Assembly: GCA_903904835.1 (NCBI GenBank)
Contig: CAIVEI010000051.1
Span: forward strand, 124,001 to 188,000
Direction of reading: 5' to 3'
Source: an uncultured Schlesneria sp.
GTDB taxonomy: Bacteria; Planctomycetota; Planctomycetia; Planctomycetales; Planctomycetaceae
DNA length: 64,000 nucleotides
How positions within the stretch are numbered: the stretch's first letter is position 1; each line of letters opens with the position of its first letter. Both the position numbers and the translations under genes were made by a program. The notes beneath the pieces are model-generated. The model did no database searches and was not told the DNA's origin. It saw nothing but the letters and a program-made list of their open reading frames with translations. Of this stretch, positions 18,669-28,756 are shown piece by piece.

Positions 18669-19742
18669 TCAACCTCGAGCAAGTTTTTCTGCCCGCTGGT
18701 TTAGCTCGACCGGGATCTTTTCGATCAGCATATCAACTACGCTATCAGCGTTGATTCCTTCGCTTTGAGCGGCGAATGTTGTGACGAGACGATGGCGTAA
18801 AACAGGATGTGCGATCGCCTTGATGTCCTCGGTCGTCACATGAAACCGACCCTGCAGCAGAGCTCTGGCTTTGGCACCAAGAATTAAATTTTGCCCGGCA
18901 CGCGGTCCGGCGCCCCACGACAAATATTCCTTGACGAATTTGGGAGCATCAGCTTCTTTCGGCCGCGTGGCCCGAACTAAGTCTCGGGCATAAACGAAGA
19001 CATGTTCGGCCACGGGAACCTTTCTTACGACCTCTTGCAATGCCAGGATCTGTCGTCCGGTCAGAGTGACAGAAAGTTGCGGTTCTTCGCCACCGGTCGT
19101 TTGTTTCAGGATTCGCAATTCTTCAGCCGCACTCGGGTATTTGACGACGATATTAAACATGAAGCGGTCGAGTTGGGCTTCAGGCAGCGGATAGGTTCCC
19201 TCTTGCTCGATCGGGTTCTGAGTTGCAAGAACGAAGAAAGGAACCGGCAATCGGTAGGTGTTAGAACCGACGGTGACGTGCCTTTCCTGCATCGCTTCAA
19301 GAAGTGCGGCCTGAGTCTTGGGCGGGGTTCGGTTAATTTCATCGGCAAGCAGAACGTTCGTGAAGATCGGTCCTTGCATGAACTGGAATAACCGACGGCC
19401 TGATTCAGGGTCTTCCTGCAAGACGTCGGTGCCCGTAATGTCGGATGGCATCAGGTCGGGTGTGAACTGGATTCGGCGAAATGATAATTGCAGGACTTTA
19501 GCGACCGTGCTGACAAGCAACGTTTTGGCTAAACCGGGAACACCCATCAACAGACAGTGAGAACGACAAAACATGGCGATCAAGAGTTGATCGACCACGT
19601 CGTTCTGACCAATGATGACCTTGCCGATTTCAACTCGTAATCGAGAGTAAGCACTCGCAAGGCCACGAATGGCAGCCATTTCCCGTTCGCGTGCAGTGGC
19701 ATCTGCTGCGGTTACAGGCTCATCATTCGCGGCAGCATTCAT
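18669..19742 (-). CDS. MoxR-family AAA+ ATPase
   Basis: 357 aa. Walker A GVPGLAKT, Walker [10 protein letters not shown], sensor [20 protein letters not shown]: a standard MoxR. These ATPases act as chaperones with DUF58/VWA proteins in envelope or metal-centre assembly. The normally adjacent DUF58 gene is not here; a DUF58 gene lies 9 kb away (28757) on the other strand. A 30-residue polar N-terminal extension is present. Confidence 0.9.
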   Translation of the reverse strand: MNAAANDEPVTAADATAREREMAAIRGLASAYSRLRVEIGKVIIGQNDVVDQLLIAMFCRSHCLLMGVPGLAKTLLVSTVAKVLQLSFRRIQFTPDLMPSDITGTDVLQEDPESGRRLFQFMQGPIFTNVLLADEINRTPPKTQAALLEAMQERHVTVGSNTYRLPVPFFVLATQNPIEQEGTYPLPEAQLDRFMFNIVVKYPSAAEELRILKQTTGGEEPQLSVTLTGRQILALQEVVRKVPVAEHVFVYARDLVRATRPKEADAPKFVKEYLSWGAGPRAGQNLILGAKARALLQGRFHVTTEDIKAIAHPVLRHRLVTTFAAQSEGINADSVVDMLIEKIPVELNQRAEKLARG

Positions 19743-20011
19743 CTCGTTGGTCTTTCTGTAGATCGAGTTTTTGACGAAAGGAGATTACCATACTGACGTA
19801 AAATGATGTGACGGCCAAAAATTCCGTCGATGACTTATGATCCGTTCGAGCCCTACGAACGTTAAGAATTGTGTGTCAAAACCACTGAAATTCCAATCGT
19901 AGCGGTGTAATCGATTTGTAATGTCAGCAAGATACTGGAACGCAACCCTGCTGACTGACAGTTCTGTTGTAACAAGACTGAGAATTCTCCGCCGAAAAAG
20001 GAACCGCATCG

Positions 20012-20671
20012 ATGTCTAACGACCAACCCTGGATCGACTCGAAAAATGACGCTCCCATCGCGCCGACTAAGAAGCCGATGAACGGCTGCCTTCTCGCCAG
20101 CTTGATCGTCGGCGGACTTGGGATGGTTTGCCTGATGGTCTGCTGCGGTGCGCTTGCCTGGGTCGGTTACACAATGAAACCAACGATCACCAATGTTCCA
20201 GCAGAAGTTCTTGCCGCCGGTCAAAAGATATTGAACGTCAAGATTTCAGACGATTTCATTGGTGATAACGCCGTCACGATGGACAACATGATATTTACGA
20301 ATCGGACAGCGAAATTCCGGCATAAAGAAGGAAAAGGCCAACTTTTAATGGGTACGATGAAGCTGAAGATGGGCGATCCTAATCAGGCGAAACTTCAGTC
20401 AGGACAAATGCGCGGCCCATTTGAAATGGAAGTACGAAACAATCTGGACATCAAAAAGACTGAATCTCGCGAGATTATGGTCAACGGTCAGAAAGCGTCA
20501 GTTGCGATTGGCGAAGCAACAGATCGCACAACTGGCAAAGCGGTTCACACGGCTGACTTGGATATCAGTTTGCCTTCAGGCGAGACCTTTATCTTGTTGC
20601 GAATGGACGACGATATCTGGGACGAGGCCGCCGTATTGAAAATGCTGGAAGAGTCAAAGGTGCCTGAATAA
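20012..20671 (+). CDS. Single-pass membrane protein, unknown function
   Basis: 219 aa. A short polar N-terminus (proline- and lysine-rich), a single membrane helix with several Cys (about residues 26-52, LLASLIVGGLGMVCLMVCCG), then a 165-residue outward or cytoplasmic domain of mixed beta type. I recognise no domain. Proteins of this shape (N-terminal helix plus small globular domain) are frequent in Planctomycetes. Divergent from moxR; the next gene is convergent. Confidence 0.7.
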   Translation: MSNDQPWIDSKNDAPIAPTKKPMNGCLLASLIVGGLGMVCLMVCCGALAWVGYTMKPTITNVPAEVLAAGQKILNVKISDDFIGDNAVTMDNMIFTNRTAKFRHKEGKGQLLMGTMKLKMGDPNQAKLQSGQMRGPFEMEVRNNLDIKKTESREIMVNGQKASVAIGEATDRTTGKAVHTADLDISLPSGETFILLRMDDDIWDEAAVLKMLEESKVPE

Positions 20672-20685
20672 CCTGTGATGTTCTC

Positions 20686-21624
20686 TCAAGCAACATCGCG
20701 AGCCCTGCCGTCTCCTGCAGGCCGGTTCCGTGTTACCGACGCGCGTCGTCGGCTGCGCCGATGTTCCTTTTCCAGGTCATCAAGCGCCAGTCCCATGTGG
20801 TAAACCTCTTCCGCAAGGTGGTCGATCCGCCACGAAACTTCGTGAACGGTCTGTTCCATCCCAGCGGAGATGAGTGTCACAACACCCAGGAATAACAGCA
20901 TCTGACCAACTGCAGCGGTCAGCCAGCCTTTGGGCATGTATTCAGCGGGCCCGCCAAAGTAACTCCACATGACCAGCACGGTGCCGCAAGTGAGCAAGCC
21001 GACTCCAGCGTACGCACAAAGTTGTCCTGCTGCGGTGGACCAGCTTGTTCGGCGAGCCAATTGTTTTTGAAGGGCATCTCGAACGACGTGATCGTGGTCC
21101 AAATTCGGTTGGGTATTGTCGGGCGGGTGATTTGATGACTCCGCATTTGAAGAAAATTGACCTTCAGTCCCGCTGGCCAGTTGTGGACGAATTTGCTGTT
21201 TTTGTTTGAAAGATTGCTTTTTTTCCGCCGATTTCGTTGGTTGAGAATTCAATGGGATCTCTGGTGATGACACGGGAACGTCGTTAATTGCAGCCGCGAA
21301 CGGTGCCGATGGTGCCGGGATTTCCAGTCGAGGCGGATCGATCCGATGTTCCTGCCTCGTGGCGATATTTTCTTGTGTGACTGCTGGCGAAGTCCGGGCG
21401 ACGGTCGGCGATGATGAAGCAACGTCGAGAAGATTTTGAGCAGACCAGCGAGCCAGTAATTCTCGAGCGTCTCGCTCCGTTTCAACTGTACGCGGGGCGT
21501 TAACAGCACGCGGGGTTTCAAAAGCGGCAATGCCAAGTTCCGATTGACAACGGGCGCAGAGCATCCGTCGGTTGTCCGTGGACAACTCGGCCGCGACATC
21601 AGCCCGGCACGAAGAGCACCACAT
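20686..21624 (-). CDS. Zinc-ribbon-containing two-helix membrane protein, unknown function
   Basis: 312 aa. Starts MWCSSCRADVAAELSTDNRR with C3-C6 and C23-C26, a small zinc ribbon. A long low-complexity middle (Pro/Ser/Gln, residues 60-190) leads to two membrane helices (about 205-228 and 235-257) and a basic C-terminal coil (HLAEEVYHMGLALDDLEKEH). Function unknown; the layout suggests a cytoplasmic zinc finger tethered to the membrane. Confidence 0.65.
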   Translation of the reverse strand: MWCSSCRADVAAELSTDNRRMLCARCQSELGIAAFETPRAVNAPRTVETERDARELLARWSAQNLLDVASSSPTVARTSPAVTQENIATRQEHRIDPPRLEIPAPSAPFAAAINDVPVSSPEIPLNSQPTKSAEKKQSFKQKQQIRPQLASGTEGQFSSNAESSNHPPDNTQPNLDHDHVVRDALQKQLARRTSWSTAAGQLCAYAGVGLLTCGTVLVMWSYFGGPAEYMPKGWLTAAVGQMLLFLGVVTLISAGMEQTVHEVSWRIDHLAEEVYHMGLALDDLEKEHRRSRRRASVTRNRPAGDGRARDVA

Positions 21625-22045
21625 CGGTCAATTCCGCAAGGTTAATTCGGAGATGAAAAGAAAACGAAAAAGGGCAGTGAAAGTGCCACGTGCCGCGCGG
21701 AGGCTATCGAGACCACGTTTTTCCTGCAAGATCGGTTAATACGATTGCTTGCCGCCGACAGGGAAAAAATTTCAGGTCAATCGCCCAATGATCAAACAGT
21801 GACGCCCGAGAAACATGCTCGTAGCCCGTTCTTTTCGCGACAAAAGCCTTTCTCAATTTCAAGATTTGCTTCGAGTTTGGCCTGTCCATGCCGAGATAAC
21901 CAATGAAAAGTGAGGTTTTTCCACCTTTCGACGCTCCAGCATGAAAAGTTCGCCAATGCCTGTCCAAGAAATCCGCCAGCGGCACTAAGGTTGCAGTGAA
22001 ATTTTTCTTCGCTGAAAAGCGACTTAGCAGGTCGTAGGAACATTC
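21625..22045. other. Intergenic region between divergent genes
   Basis: 421 bases upstream of both the zinc-ribbon membrane protein and the chlorite-dismutase-family gene. A 128-codon minus-strand frame (21704-22090) crosses it and overlaps the next gene's start; it has no recognisable domain and I do not call it. Promoters for both neighbours must lie here. Confidence 0.4.
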
Positions 22046-22669
22046 ATGAGCATCATCACGTGTCGGTCCCATTTTACTCGCGAATCCCAAAGTTTCTTAG
22101 TGGGGCAACCTGAGGAAGTGGTGTTGAACTACATTGGCGGATCGACCGGTTCATGGCGGGTGAACAATGTGACGACGCTTTCAGGGGCACCTCTGAAGCT
22201 GGCGACCCATGTTGAGATCGTGAAAGGTAAGACTTGCCGTGCCCCGTTGGGATCGTCGTGGGTTCTGCGTGGCGTCGTAAGAAACACAAGGTTTGTGACG
22301 CGAGAAGAACGTCCGGCTCTGGAACTTCGGTGTCTCAAGATGGGACCCGTTGAATCCACCTGTGCGGCATTAATCCCAATTCGAAAGTCTGCCGCCTGGT
22401 GGAATCTCGAACATGACCAACGACAAGAGATTATCGAGGCTCGATCCAGGCAACTAGGCCGAGGAATGCGATTTCTTCCGGCGATTGCGCGTCGAATCTT
22501 GTACGGAAGAGACTTGGGCGAACCATTCGATATGGTGACATGGTTCGAGTACTCAAGCCGTGATCAATCGATTTTCGATGATTTAGCCGGGGCGCTTCGT
22601 TCTTCAATCGAATGGCAATATATCGAACGCGAAGTTGATATCCGGTTGGTAAAAGAACCGTTGAAGTAA
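22046..22669 (+). CDS. Chlorite dismutase-family protein, heme-ligand His replaced
   Basis: 207 aa. The C-terminal half matches the Cld-like family: LIPIRKSAAWW, EIIEARSRQLGRGMRFLPAI, ARRILYGRDLGEPFDMVTWF, EWQYIEREVDIRLVK. Family members bind heme through a His at the position equivalent to 'L-x-H-x-x-x-L' just before the D-L-G-E motif. Here the aligned residue is Y153 (I-L-Y-G-R-D-L), and the usual His of 'SRH' is Q136. So it may bind heme through Tyr, or not at all. Heme-related or regulatory role possible. Not HemQ-like enough to assign. The start at 22046 is not supported by a clear ribosome site. Confidence 0.75.
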   Translation: MSIITCRSHFTRESQSFLVGQPEEVVLNYIGGSTGSWRVNNVTTLSGAPLKLATHVEIVKGKTCRAPLGSSWVLRGVVRNTRFVTREERPALELRCLKMGPVESTCAALIPIRKSAAWWNLEHDQRQEIIEARSRQLGRGMRFLPAIARRILYGRDLGEPFDMVTWFEYSSRDQSIFDDLAGALRSSIEWQYIEREVDIRLVKEPLK

Positions 22670-22779
22670 ATACGTTTCTTTTCGCGCCAGTGTCAGCCCC
22701 TTTGCGAGTTCCTGTGTCGTATGCCTATGATGGCGGCGGATTTTCTGCCTCAAGGCCACACGTCCTGGAAGTTCACCTC

Positions 22780-25707
22780 ATGAGTTCGACATCGACATCT
22801 GAAGGTCTGATACCACCGGAGGAACCGGAGCAAACCTATCGACTCTCTCAGGAGTCGCCGATAGCGCCTGAGGGGATACAGCCTCCGCCTCCTGTAAAAA
22901 AGTATGTCTCAAAAAAAGCGCCGAAGCCAAAAACATCCAATTTTGTTGCTCTGATCGGCTTTAATGTATTGGTTTTCCTGACCAGTGTCTGCGTGATGAC
23001 GCTTGAGTTAACCGCTTCACGTCTGATTGGTAAGCATGTTGGTTCATCCCTTTATACCTGGACGTCAGTCATCGGCGTCGTGCTTGCAGGGATCACGTTA
23101 GGGAACTGGTTAGGAGGTTGGTTGGCTGATCGATTTGATCGAGGTCGTTCACTCGGGTGGATGTATCTTCTTGCCAGCTTATCGTGCGGGAGTGTGTTGT
23201 GGCTGGACCAGTTGGTCGGCTCGATCCCGCGACCCGAGTCACTAAGTTGGCCGGCTTGGGTGCTGACTGTAGTAGCCCTGATCTTTTTGCTTCCTGCGTT
23301 GGCGTTAGGAGCGACTTCTCCGCTGGTAGCAAGCATGGCGCTTGATCGAGGTTCAAAAACCGGCTCGACCGTCGGTAATGTCTATGCTTGGGGGGCGCTT
23401 GGATCGATTGTCGGAACATTCCTCACCGGCTTTTATTTGATCGATGTCTGGGGAACACGTTCGATCATCGGCCTGACTGCCACGACGCTGGCAATCATGT
23501 CCGTGATTGTCGTGGGAACACGGCAGGTTTTTCGGACAGCGGTCGTCCTGGGTTGGCTGCAACTGCTCGGCTGGATGTTGCTGCTCGCAACATCGCAAAC
23601 CAATGCCCTTGCGTCTGCGGGAAACGCGCTAGGTAAGTGCCTTTCACTAGCGCAATCGGAACAAGATGCCGCGATGACTCAAGAAAAGTGGATGACCTAC
23701 GGTGGCCTGATTGGGGACAAGTTTCATGAGATCGGCCTGATTTTGAGATTACGCGATGATCCGCTGCATAAATACCATGATGAAAGTAACTATTCCGATA
23801 TTCTTGTCAGTGATACACCGCTCGATGGTAAAACACTTAAAATGCTGCGGCTCGATAAGTTGATCCACAGCTATTACGATCCAGACGATCCTACGTCGCT
23901 GCATTATGATTATGAAAAAGTCTATGCCGCTGTGACCAAGAAAGTGGCCACACCATCAAATCTCGAACCTTTGGTTTTGCCATTAAACGGTCTGTCCGAC
24001 GCGACGGTGACGAGTCAGGAATTACCCGAGGGAGTCGTCTTTGATGAAACGAGTCAGTCTCTACGAATCGAGCGACCGTCAAACGAAGTTTTTACCCGCC
24101 TGCTCGCGTTAGCTCCGGAGGCAAGTTATTGGAAAGCAGTCGAGCAATTGTACTTGGAAACGAACAAGTCTTTCTGGGGCGGGTTCTCATCTGTCAGCCT
24201 GACAGCTTTACCAGACGGAGTCGTGATCCCCGACGACTTTGGCTCAACCCTTCGGCATGACGAAACGTTGCAAGTTTTAATTGCCTACCAACCACTTTCC
24301 AAAAACGATCGGGACCGACTGATCGCAAACACTCCTTCGGCGGCTTGGCATCAGTCGATTACCACTCTTTCGCGAGAATCACGACGATCAACCGCCTGCT
24401 TTTTTGGAGGTGGCGGATTCATCTTTCCCCGATGGTTTCTTCAGGAATTTCCAGGCAGCTCGCGGATCGATGTCGCGGAATTGGACCCGGCTGTTCATCG
24501 TGCGGTCCAGGAAGAAATGGGCCTGACCGCCGAATTAGAAACGCGGATTCATACGACGATCGGTGATGCACGAAATTTCGTCGATGACCAACTGCGAGCA
24601 AACGGACAGCGCCGCAGCCGACGCGAGACACCGATAACTTATGACTTTATCTACGCTGATGCCTTCAATGACTTCAGTATTCCATGGCACCTCACGACAC
24701 GGGAGTTTCTGCAGAAAACATATGACCTGATGAGCGATAAAGGGGTGTTTCAGGCCAATATTATCGATATTTATCCTCGGACCGAATATCCCGGCACACT
24801 TGTCGGCATCGCTGAAGCGGAATATTCCGGTCGACTTCCCATCGGAGTCCTGTTGGACGACGTTCGGAGGGACAAGCTTGTACCCGCAGCGAAGCCTTTC
24901 GCACCGCTGGAAGTCATGGAGCTGGTGACCAACCGATACCGATTGCGGGTTCCGCGAACACTGACGTCTGCTGAAGAACAGAAGTTACTGAAAGTCACCT
25001 GGACACCGATTAAGAAGCCGACCGAATTTGATGTTTCAAAAGGGTTTCAGCCCGTGATCAACGTCACTGACGAGAAAGCGGGTTGGGCAAATGCGATCTC
25101 GGAACTAGCGAAACAGTCCCAAAAGAGAATGCCGTATGTCGGAGAAATTCCAGCACAACTCGAAGCGGCAGGTGGGAAACTTGAAGGCTGGGTTCAGGCA
25201 ACACCCCCGTTTGAGTTTGTTGAGGTTTATCGGATTGGTGGAGACAGGCACCTTCTTGGCTTCCGCGGGATCGTATCCGATAACGCTGCGCAAAAGCTGA
25301 TTCAACTTGATCCACAAAATAAGGCTTGGTCTGAAGCCGTGTTGACTTCGGCAAGGCGATCGCGTGTCAGTGGCGGGGGTCGCTTTATGGGCCGTTATGT
25401 CGCAACTGCTGCAAAGGTTTTTCCCAACATTTACCTGTTCAGCACATCGTACCAACAACCCAACGCGAATCGAGACACCTTCGTGATGGTTTGTTCGCGT
25501 CAGCCCATTGATCTGAAATCCCTCGACGACACAGGGGACTGGACCGGCGGACCTTTCGCGTCGTTACAAACGGAACCAGGTCGATCAGAACCGACGCTGA
25601 GCGGCCAGATGAGCGCCGTGCTCGCACTGGCCGAAGGCCAGATCCTGACCGATGATTTCGCCCCGGTTGATAACCTGCTGGTTCCCGTCTTCATGTCGCA
25701 AGAGTGA
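22780..25707 (+). CDS. Membrane spermidine-synthase-like protein with repeated insertion domain
   Basis: 975 aa from the ATG at 22780 (the frame is open to 22690). After a Pro-rich cytoplasmic tail, about seven membrane helices span residues 65-285, a layout seen in membrane-bound aminopropyltransferase-like proteins. The SAM-binding fold begins near 540 (CFFGGGGFIFPRWFLQEF; VAELDPAVH) and continues with FIYADAFNDFSIPWHLTT. Two long insertions, 300-535 and 715-870, carry four copies of a 'L-x-x-L-x-P-x-x-x-x-W-x-x-A' motif around W451, W523, W769 and W850. Substrate unknown; true polyamine synthesis is doubtful. Monocistronic. Confidence 0.72.
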   Translation: MSSTSTSEGLIPPEEPEQTYRLSQESPIAPEGIQPPPPVKKYVSKKAPKPKTSNFVALIGFNVLVFLTSVCVMTLELTASRLIGKHVGSSLYTWTSVIGVVLAGITLGNWLGGWLADRFDRGRSLGWMYLLASLSCGSVLWLDQLVGSIPRPESLSWPAWVLTVVALIFLLPALALGATSPLVASMALDRGSKTGSTVGNVYAWGALGSIVGTFLTGFYLIDVWGTRSIIGLTATTLAIMSVIVVGTRQVFRTAVVLGWLQLLGWMLLLATSQTNALASAGNALGKCLSLAQSEQDAAMTQEKWMTYGGLIGDKFHEIGLILRLRDDPLHKYHDESNYSDILVSDTPLDGKTLKMLRLDKLIHSYYDPDDPTSLHYDYEKVYAAVTKKVATPSNLEPLVLPLNGLSDATVTSQELPEGVVFDETSQSLRIERPSNEVFTRLLALAPEASYWKAVEQLYLETNKSFWGGFSSVSLTALPDGVVIPDDFGSTLRHDETLQVLIAYQPLSKNDRDRLIANTPSAAWHQSITTLSRESRRSTACFFGGGGFIFPRWFLQEFPGSSRIDVAELDPAVHRAVQEEMGLTAELETRIHTTIGDARNFVDDQLRANGQRRSRRETPITYDFIYADAFNDFSIPWHLTTREFLQKTYDLMSDKGVFQANIIDIYPRTEYPGTLVGIAEAEYSGRLPIGVLLDDVRRDKLVPAAKPFAPLEVMELVTNRYRLRVPRTLTSAEEQKLLKVTWTPIKKPTEFDVSKGFQPVINVTDEKAGWANAISELAKQSQKRMPYVGEIPAQLEAAGGKLEGWVQATPPFEFVEVYRIGGDRHLLGFRGIVSDNAAQKLIQLDPQNKAWSEAVLTSARRSRVSGGGRFMGRYVATAAKVFPNIYLFSTSYQQPNANRDTFVMVCSRQPIDLKSLDDTGDWTGGPFASLQTEPGRSEPTLSGQMSAVLALAEGQILTDDFAPVDNLLVPVFMSQE

Positions 25708-25836
25708 TTGATTTTACTCACAAGATCTCACTCGCAGATAAGTTACGCACGAAGCCGGGATTGACCGATTTGCGGCTCGTGACTAAAAGGAATAGCGTCA
25801 AATTCGGATTTTTGATTGTGGCAAGGAGTGCCAGAT

Positions 25837-27105
25837 ATGCGACGCTTCGTATGTATGATGGTTCTAGGTTGGATCATCGGTTGTGGTGGGGTGACGACTG
25901 CCCCGTCTACCGTTCAGGATGCGCCGGTTCAAGAGATCACGGTACCGGCCGAAGTGGCCCCATTTTTTGAGCGGGGCGAGCTTGCTCAGGCTGTCGAAGC
26001 ATTGAACGGCATGATCAGCAAGCAGCCTCAGGACGTCACTCTTTATTCACTACGAGCGACGGCACACCACCGCATGGGAAATAACGATCAGGCTCTCGCA
26101 GACCTCGATCATGCCATTACATTAGATGGTCGAGATGCCAGACTCTTCAACAACCGCGGCTTTGTCCGACTAGGGATGGAACAGTTTCAAGCTGCCAATG
26201 CAGACTTCGACAAGGCAACGGAGCTCGCGAGCAAATTTACCAACGCCTACAACAATCGTGGGCTGCTTTACATTGCTCAGCAGCGTTACGACGATGCTAT
26301 TGTCCAATTCAATCGCGCAATCGAAATCGACCCGCAATACATTGATGCTTACAACAACCGTGGGTTCGCAGAACTGGAATCAGGTCAGATCGAACGAGCC
26401 CTCGATGATTTCAATGTGGCCATTCAACTCAATCCAAAGTATGTCAACGCGTACAACAATCGTGGCCTGCTACGAGCACAAGCGGGTGACTTCGAGAACG
26501 CTGTCATCGACTTCACCCAAGCGATGATGCTCGATCCGCTCAACCCCAAGTACTACGAGCACCGAGCCGAGGTCTACCTTCGGCAGGGTGCTTCAGACAA
26601 ATCAATCGCTGATGAGAGAAAAATCGTCTGGTTGATCCAATTACATGAATTCGGGGCCAAAATCGCATCATCACCTCGCCCTGTCCACGAACTGACGCAA
26701 CGCGCACGTCACTATCTGGATGTGAACGACATTGAAAACGCCTTGAAGGATCTCGATCGAGCTGTATCTCTAGACCCTCGGTCAGCAGAAGCCCTGTCCG
26801 CTCGTTCCAACCTTCATCTGCGGAAAAAGTCGATGCAGAATGCCAAAGCAGATGCCGTCGCCTCACTGGCGATCGAGCCGAATCAAGAAGCGTTTTCTGT
26901 CTTAGGTGACGTATTCTTGAGCCTCGGTGATTATGACAAGGCAATCGAGAACTTTGCCAATGCGCGACGCGTCGACCCCAGCGTCGCTGAAGCCTATTAT
27001 GCAAAAGCAAAAGCGTTGGCTGCGAAAGGGGATGTCGAGAAGGCAAACGACACGTTGCAGCAGGCTTTAGTTCTGGACCCCGATATCGAAAGCCGGTTAC
27101 GTTGA
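25837..27105 (+). CDS. TPR-repeat lipoprotein
   Basis: 422 aa from the ATG at 25837, chosen for its AAGGAG 8 bases upstream. A signal with lipobox L-G-W-I-I-G-C marks a lipoprotein. The rest is about ten tetratricopeptide repeats (for example FNRAIEIDPQYIDAYNNRGF), a scaffold for protein contacts. First gene of a plus-strand run with the PPP phosphatase, isochorismatase-like and DUF58 genes. Role unknown, envelope location likely. Confidence 0.85.
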   Translation: MRRFVCMMVLGWIIGCGGVTTAPSTVQDAPVQEITVPAEVAPFFERGELAQAVEALNGMISKQPQDVTLYSLRATAHHRMGNNDQALADLDHAITLDGRDARLFNNRGFVRLGMEQFQAANADFDKATELASKFTNAYNNRGLLYIAQQRYDDAIVQFNRAIEIDPQYIDAYNNRGFAELESGQIERALDDFNVAIQLNPKYVNAYNNRGLLRAQAGDFENAVIDFTQAMMLDPLNPKYYEHRAEVYLRQGASDKSIADERKIVWLIQLHEFGAKIASSPRPVHELTQRARHYLDVNDIENALKDLDRAVSLDPRSAEALSARSNLHLRKKSMQNAKADAVASLAIEPNQEAFSVLGDVFLSLGDYDKAIENFANARRVDPSVAEAYYAKAKALAAKGDVEKANDTLQQALVLDPDIESRLR

Positions 27106-27222
27106 CCGACAAGAGGTCATAAACAACAGTATTCAAGTGTGAGATCGCTGACCGCTGCTTTTCCTCTGGCGAGACCAGTGATCCTCCCCATTCGTCTCGG
27201 TTTCATGGCAGGTCATCCGTTC

Positions 27223-28044
27223 ATGTCGACGTTCCAGTTGAAAACGAAAATCCAGGGACCGATTGCCGTGATCGGGGATACACACGGTCAGACTGAAAAG
27301 TTATCGATTGTTTTAGATCGACTTCGTCAGACTCCCGTGTTCGATAGACGTTGGGTTGTCTTTATTGGCGATTTCGTTGATCGCGGGCCTGATTCGAAAG
27401 CGGGAATCGAAATGGTTCTTGATTTCATGAAGACTCATCCCCGAACGACTGCTGTGATGGGAAATCACGAGTTTGCAATGTGCTCAGCCCTCGGCTGGCT
27501 TCCCGCCACCGCAACGTCCGGCTGGGGTGAACGCTGGGTCGAACTTTACAACTCGGAAAAGACATTTTCGTCCTACGGTGCCAAACCTGGAGACCTGAAG
27601 GATCTTGCCCAAAAAGTCCCGGCCACCCATCGAGAGTTTCTGTCAGACCTGCCATGGTGTGTCGAACATCCGCAGTTGCTGTTCGTTCATGCCGGGCTTG
27701 ATCCAAACATGCCGTTCAAAGTCCAACTGCGGATTCTTCAGCAAACAGATTATTTGCTGAATCGACCTCAATGGCTGTGTGAAAAATCATTCGTCGACAT
27801 GGACCCCCCTGCGGACTGCCCTTTCACTGTGGTTTCAGGGCACGTCAAAGTCGATAAAGCAGTAATTCGTCCCCGACGAATTCTCGTGGATACGACGGGG
27901 GGCGATAGTGGCGAGCTGAGTTGTGTCCTGATGCCCGAGAAGCGAGTCATCACGTCAGCCAAAAATGAAGCTCCCATCAACCTTGACGATTTAGCGTCGA
28001 CGAACGAAAGCAGTTCCTCGAAGTGGTGGAAGCTTTGGGGTTGA
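27223..28044 (+). CDS. PPP-family metallophosphoesterase (Ser/Thr phosphatase-like)
   Basis: 273 aa from the ATG at 27223. Metal-binding motifs GDTHG, GDFVDRGPDS, GNHE and VHAGL are all present in order, as in the ApaH/PPP bacterial phosphatases. It may remove phosphates from proteins or hydrolyse Ap4A; the sequence does not decide. Upstream in-frame starts at 27139 and 27205 exist, but AGG about 10 bases before 27223 and the family's short N-terminus favour the later ATG. Followed by the isochorismatase gene after 27 bases. Confidence 0.83.
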   Translation: MSTFQLKTKIQGPIAVIGDTHGQTEKLSIVLDRLRQTPVFDRRWVVFIGDFVDRGPDSKAGIEMVLDFMKTHPRTTAVMGNHEFAMCSALGWLPATATSGWGERWVELYNSEKTFSSYGAKPGDLKDLAQKVPATHREFLSDLPWCVEHPQLLFVHAGLDPNMPFKVQLRILQQTDYLLNRPQWLCEKSFVDMDPPADCPFTVVSGHVKVDKAVIRPRRILVDTTGGDSGELSCVLMPEKRVITSAKNEAPINLDDLASTNESSSSKWWKLWG

Positions 28045-28071
28045 AGGTTGCCGAGCCGAGGAAACAGCCGA

Positions 28072-28644
28072 ATGAATGTCCTGCGCAGTCCTGAGTTATT
28101 ACACCGAAGTTCAAGCCGACTGTTGCTTGTTGACGTTCAGGAAAAGTTAATCGCCTCGTTGGACGAAGTAATCCAAAAGAGACTTCTTGAGGCCTGTCAG
28201 TTTCTCGGCGAAGGGGCAAGGATTATGGGAATCCCTGTCATCGCGACGGAACAATATCCGCAAGGCCTGGGACCGACCGTTTCGTCGCTGATCGAATACG
28301 CAGGTTCCCGTCCCGCAAAAAAGCGGTTCAGTGCCGTCGAATGTACTGGCCTGCCGACTGCCGCCGATGACGACCGCTTTCAGGTTATTGTCGCCGGAAT
28401 GGAAACCCACGTCTGCGTGCTGCAAACGGTGCTGGATTTGCTCGCTTCAGGATACCAGACGTACGTCGTCGCCGACGCTGTCGCAGGACGACGATCGCTT
28501 GATCATGACGTGGCTCTTGAGCGAATGGCAAATTCCGGAGCCGTCATTACGACGGCCGAAAGCGTGCTGTTCGAATGGTGCGAATCCGCAGAGTCATCCG
28601 AGTTCAAACAACTCAGTGCTCTCGTCAAATCCCGCCCGATCTAA
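28072..28644 (+). CDS. Isochorismatase-like cysteine hydrolase
   Basis: 190 aa, cysteine hydrolase of the isochorismatase superfamily. The triad candidates are D in LLLVDVQEKL, K in AKKRFSAV, and Cys in GMETHVCVLQT. The METHVCV site is typical of the YcaC/nicotinamidase side branch. Substrate unknown. The ATG at 28072 matches the family start better than the codon at 28048. Sits between the phosphatase and DUF58 genes on the same strand. Confidence 0.85.
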   Translation: MNVLRSPELLHRSSSRLLLVDVQEKLIASLDEVIQKRLLEACQFLGEGARIMGIPVIATEQYPQGLGPTVSSLIEYAGSRPAKKRFSAVECTGLPTAADDDRFQVIVAGMETHVCVLQTVLDLLASGYQTYVVADAVAGRRSLDHDVALERMANSGAVITTAESVLFEWCESAESSEFKQLSALVKSRPI

Positions 28645-28756
28645 ACAGTCGCGTTCCCGTTCATGACGATCCTTCACGGCATTGAATTGGCTGGTTACGA
28701 TTACTGACGATCAAGAATCGTGCCAACCAGTTCTCGCTAGACAAGACTTTTCCGTT

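Noticed and set aside
21704-22090. 128-codon minus-strand frame with a P-loop-like GASKGGKTS
   Set aside because: No surrounding NTPase motifs, overlaps the Cld-family gene start, composition not coding-like.
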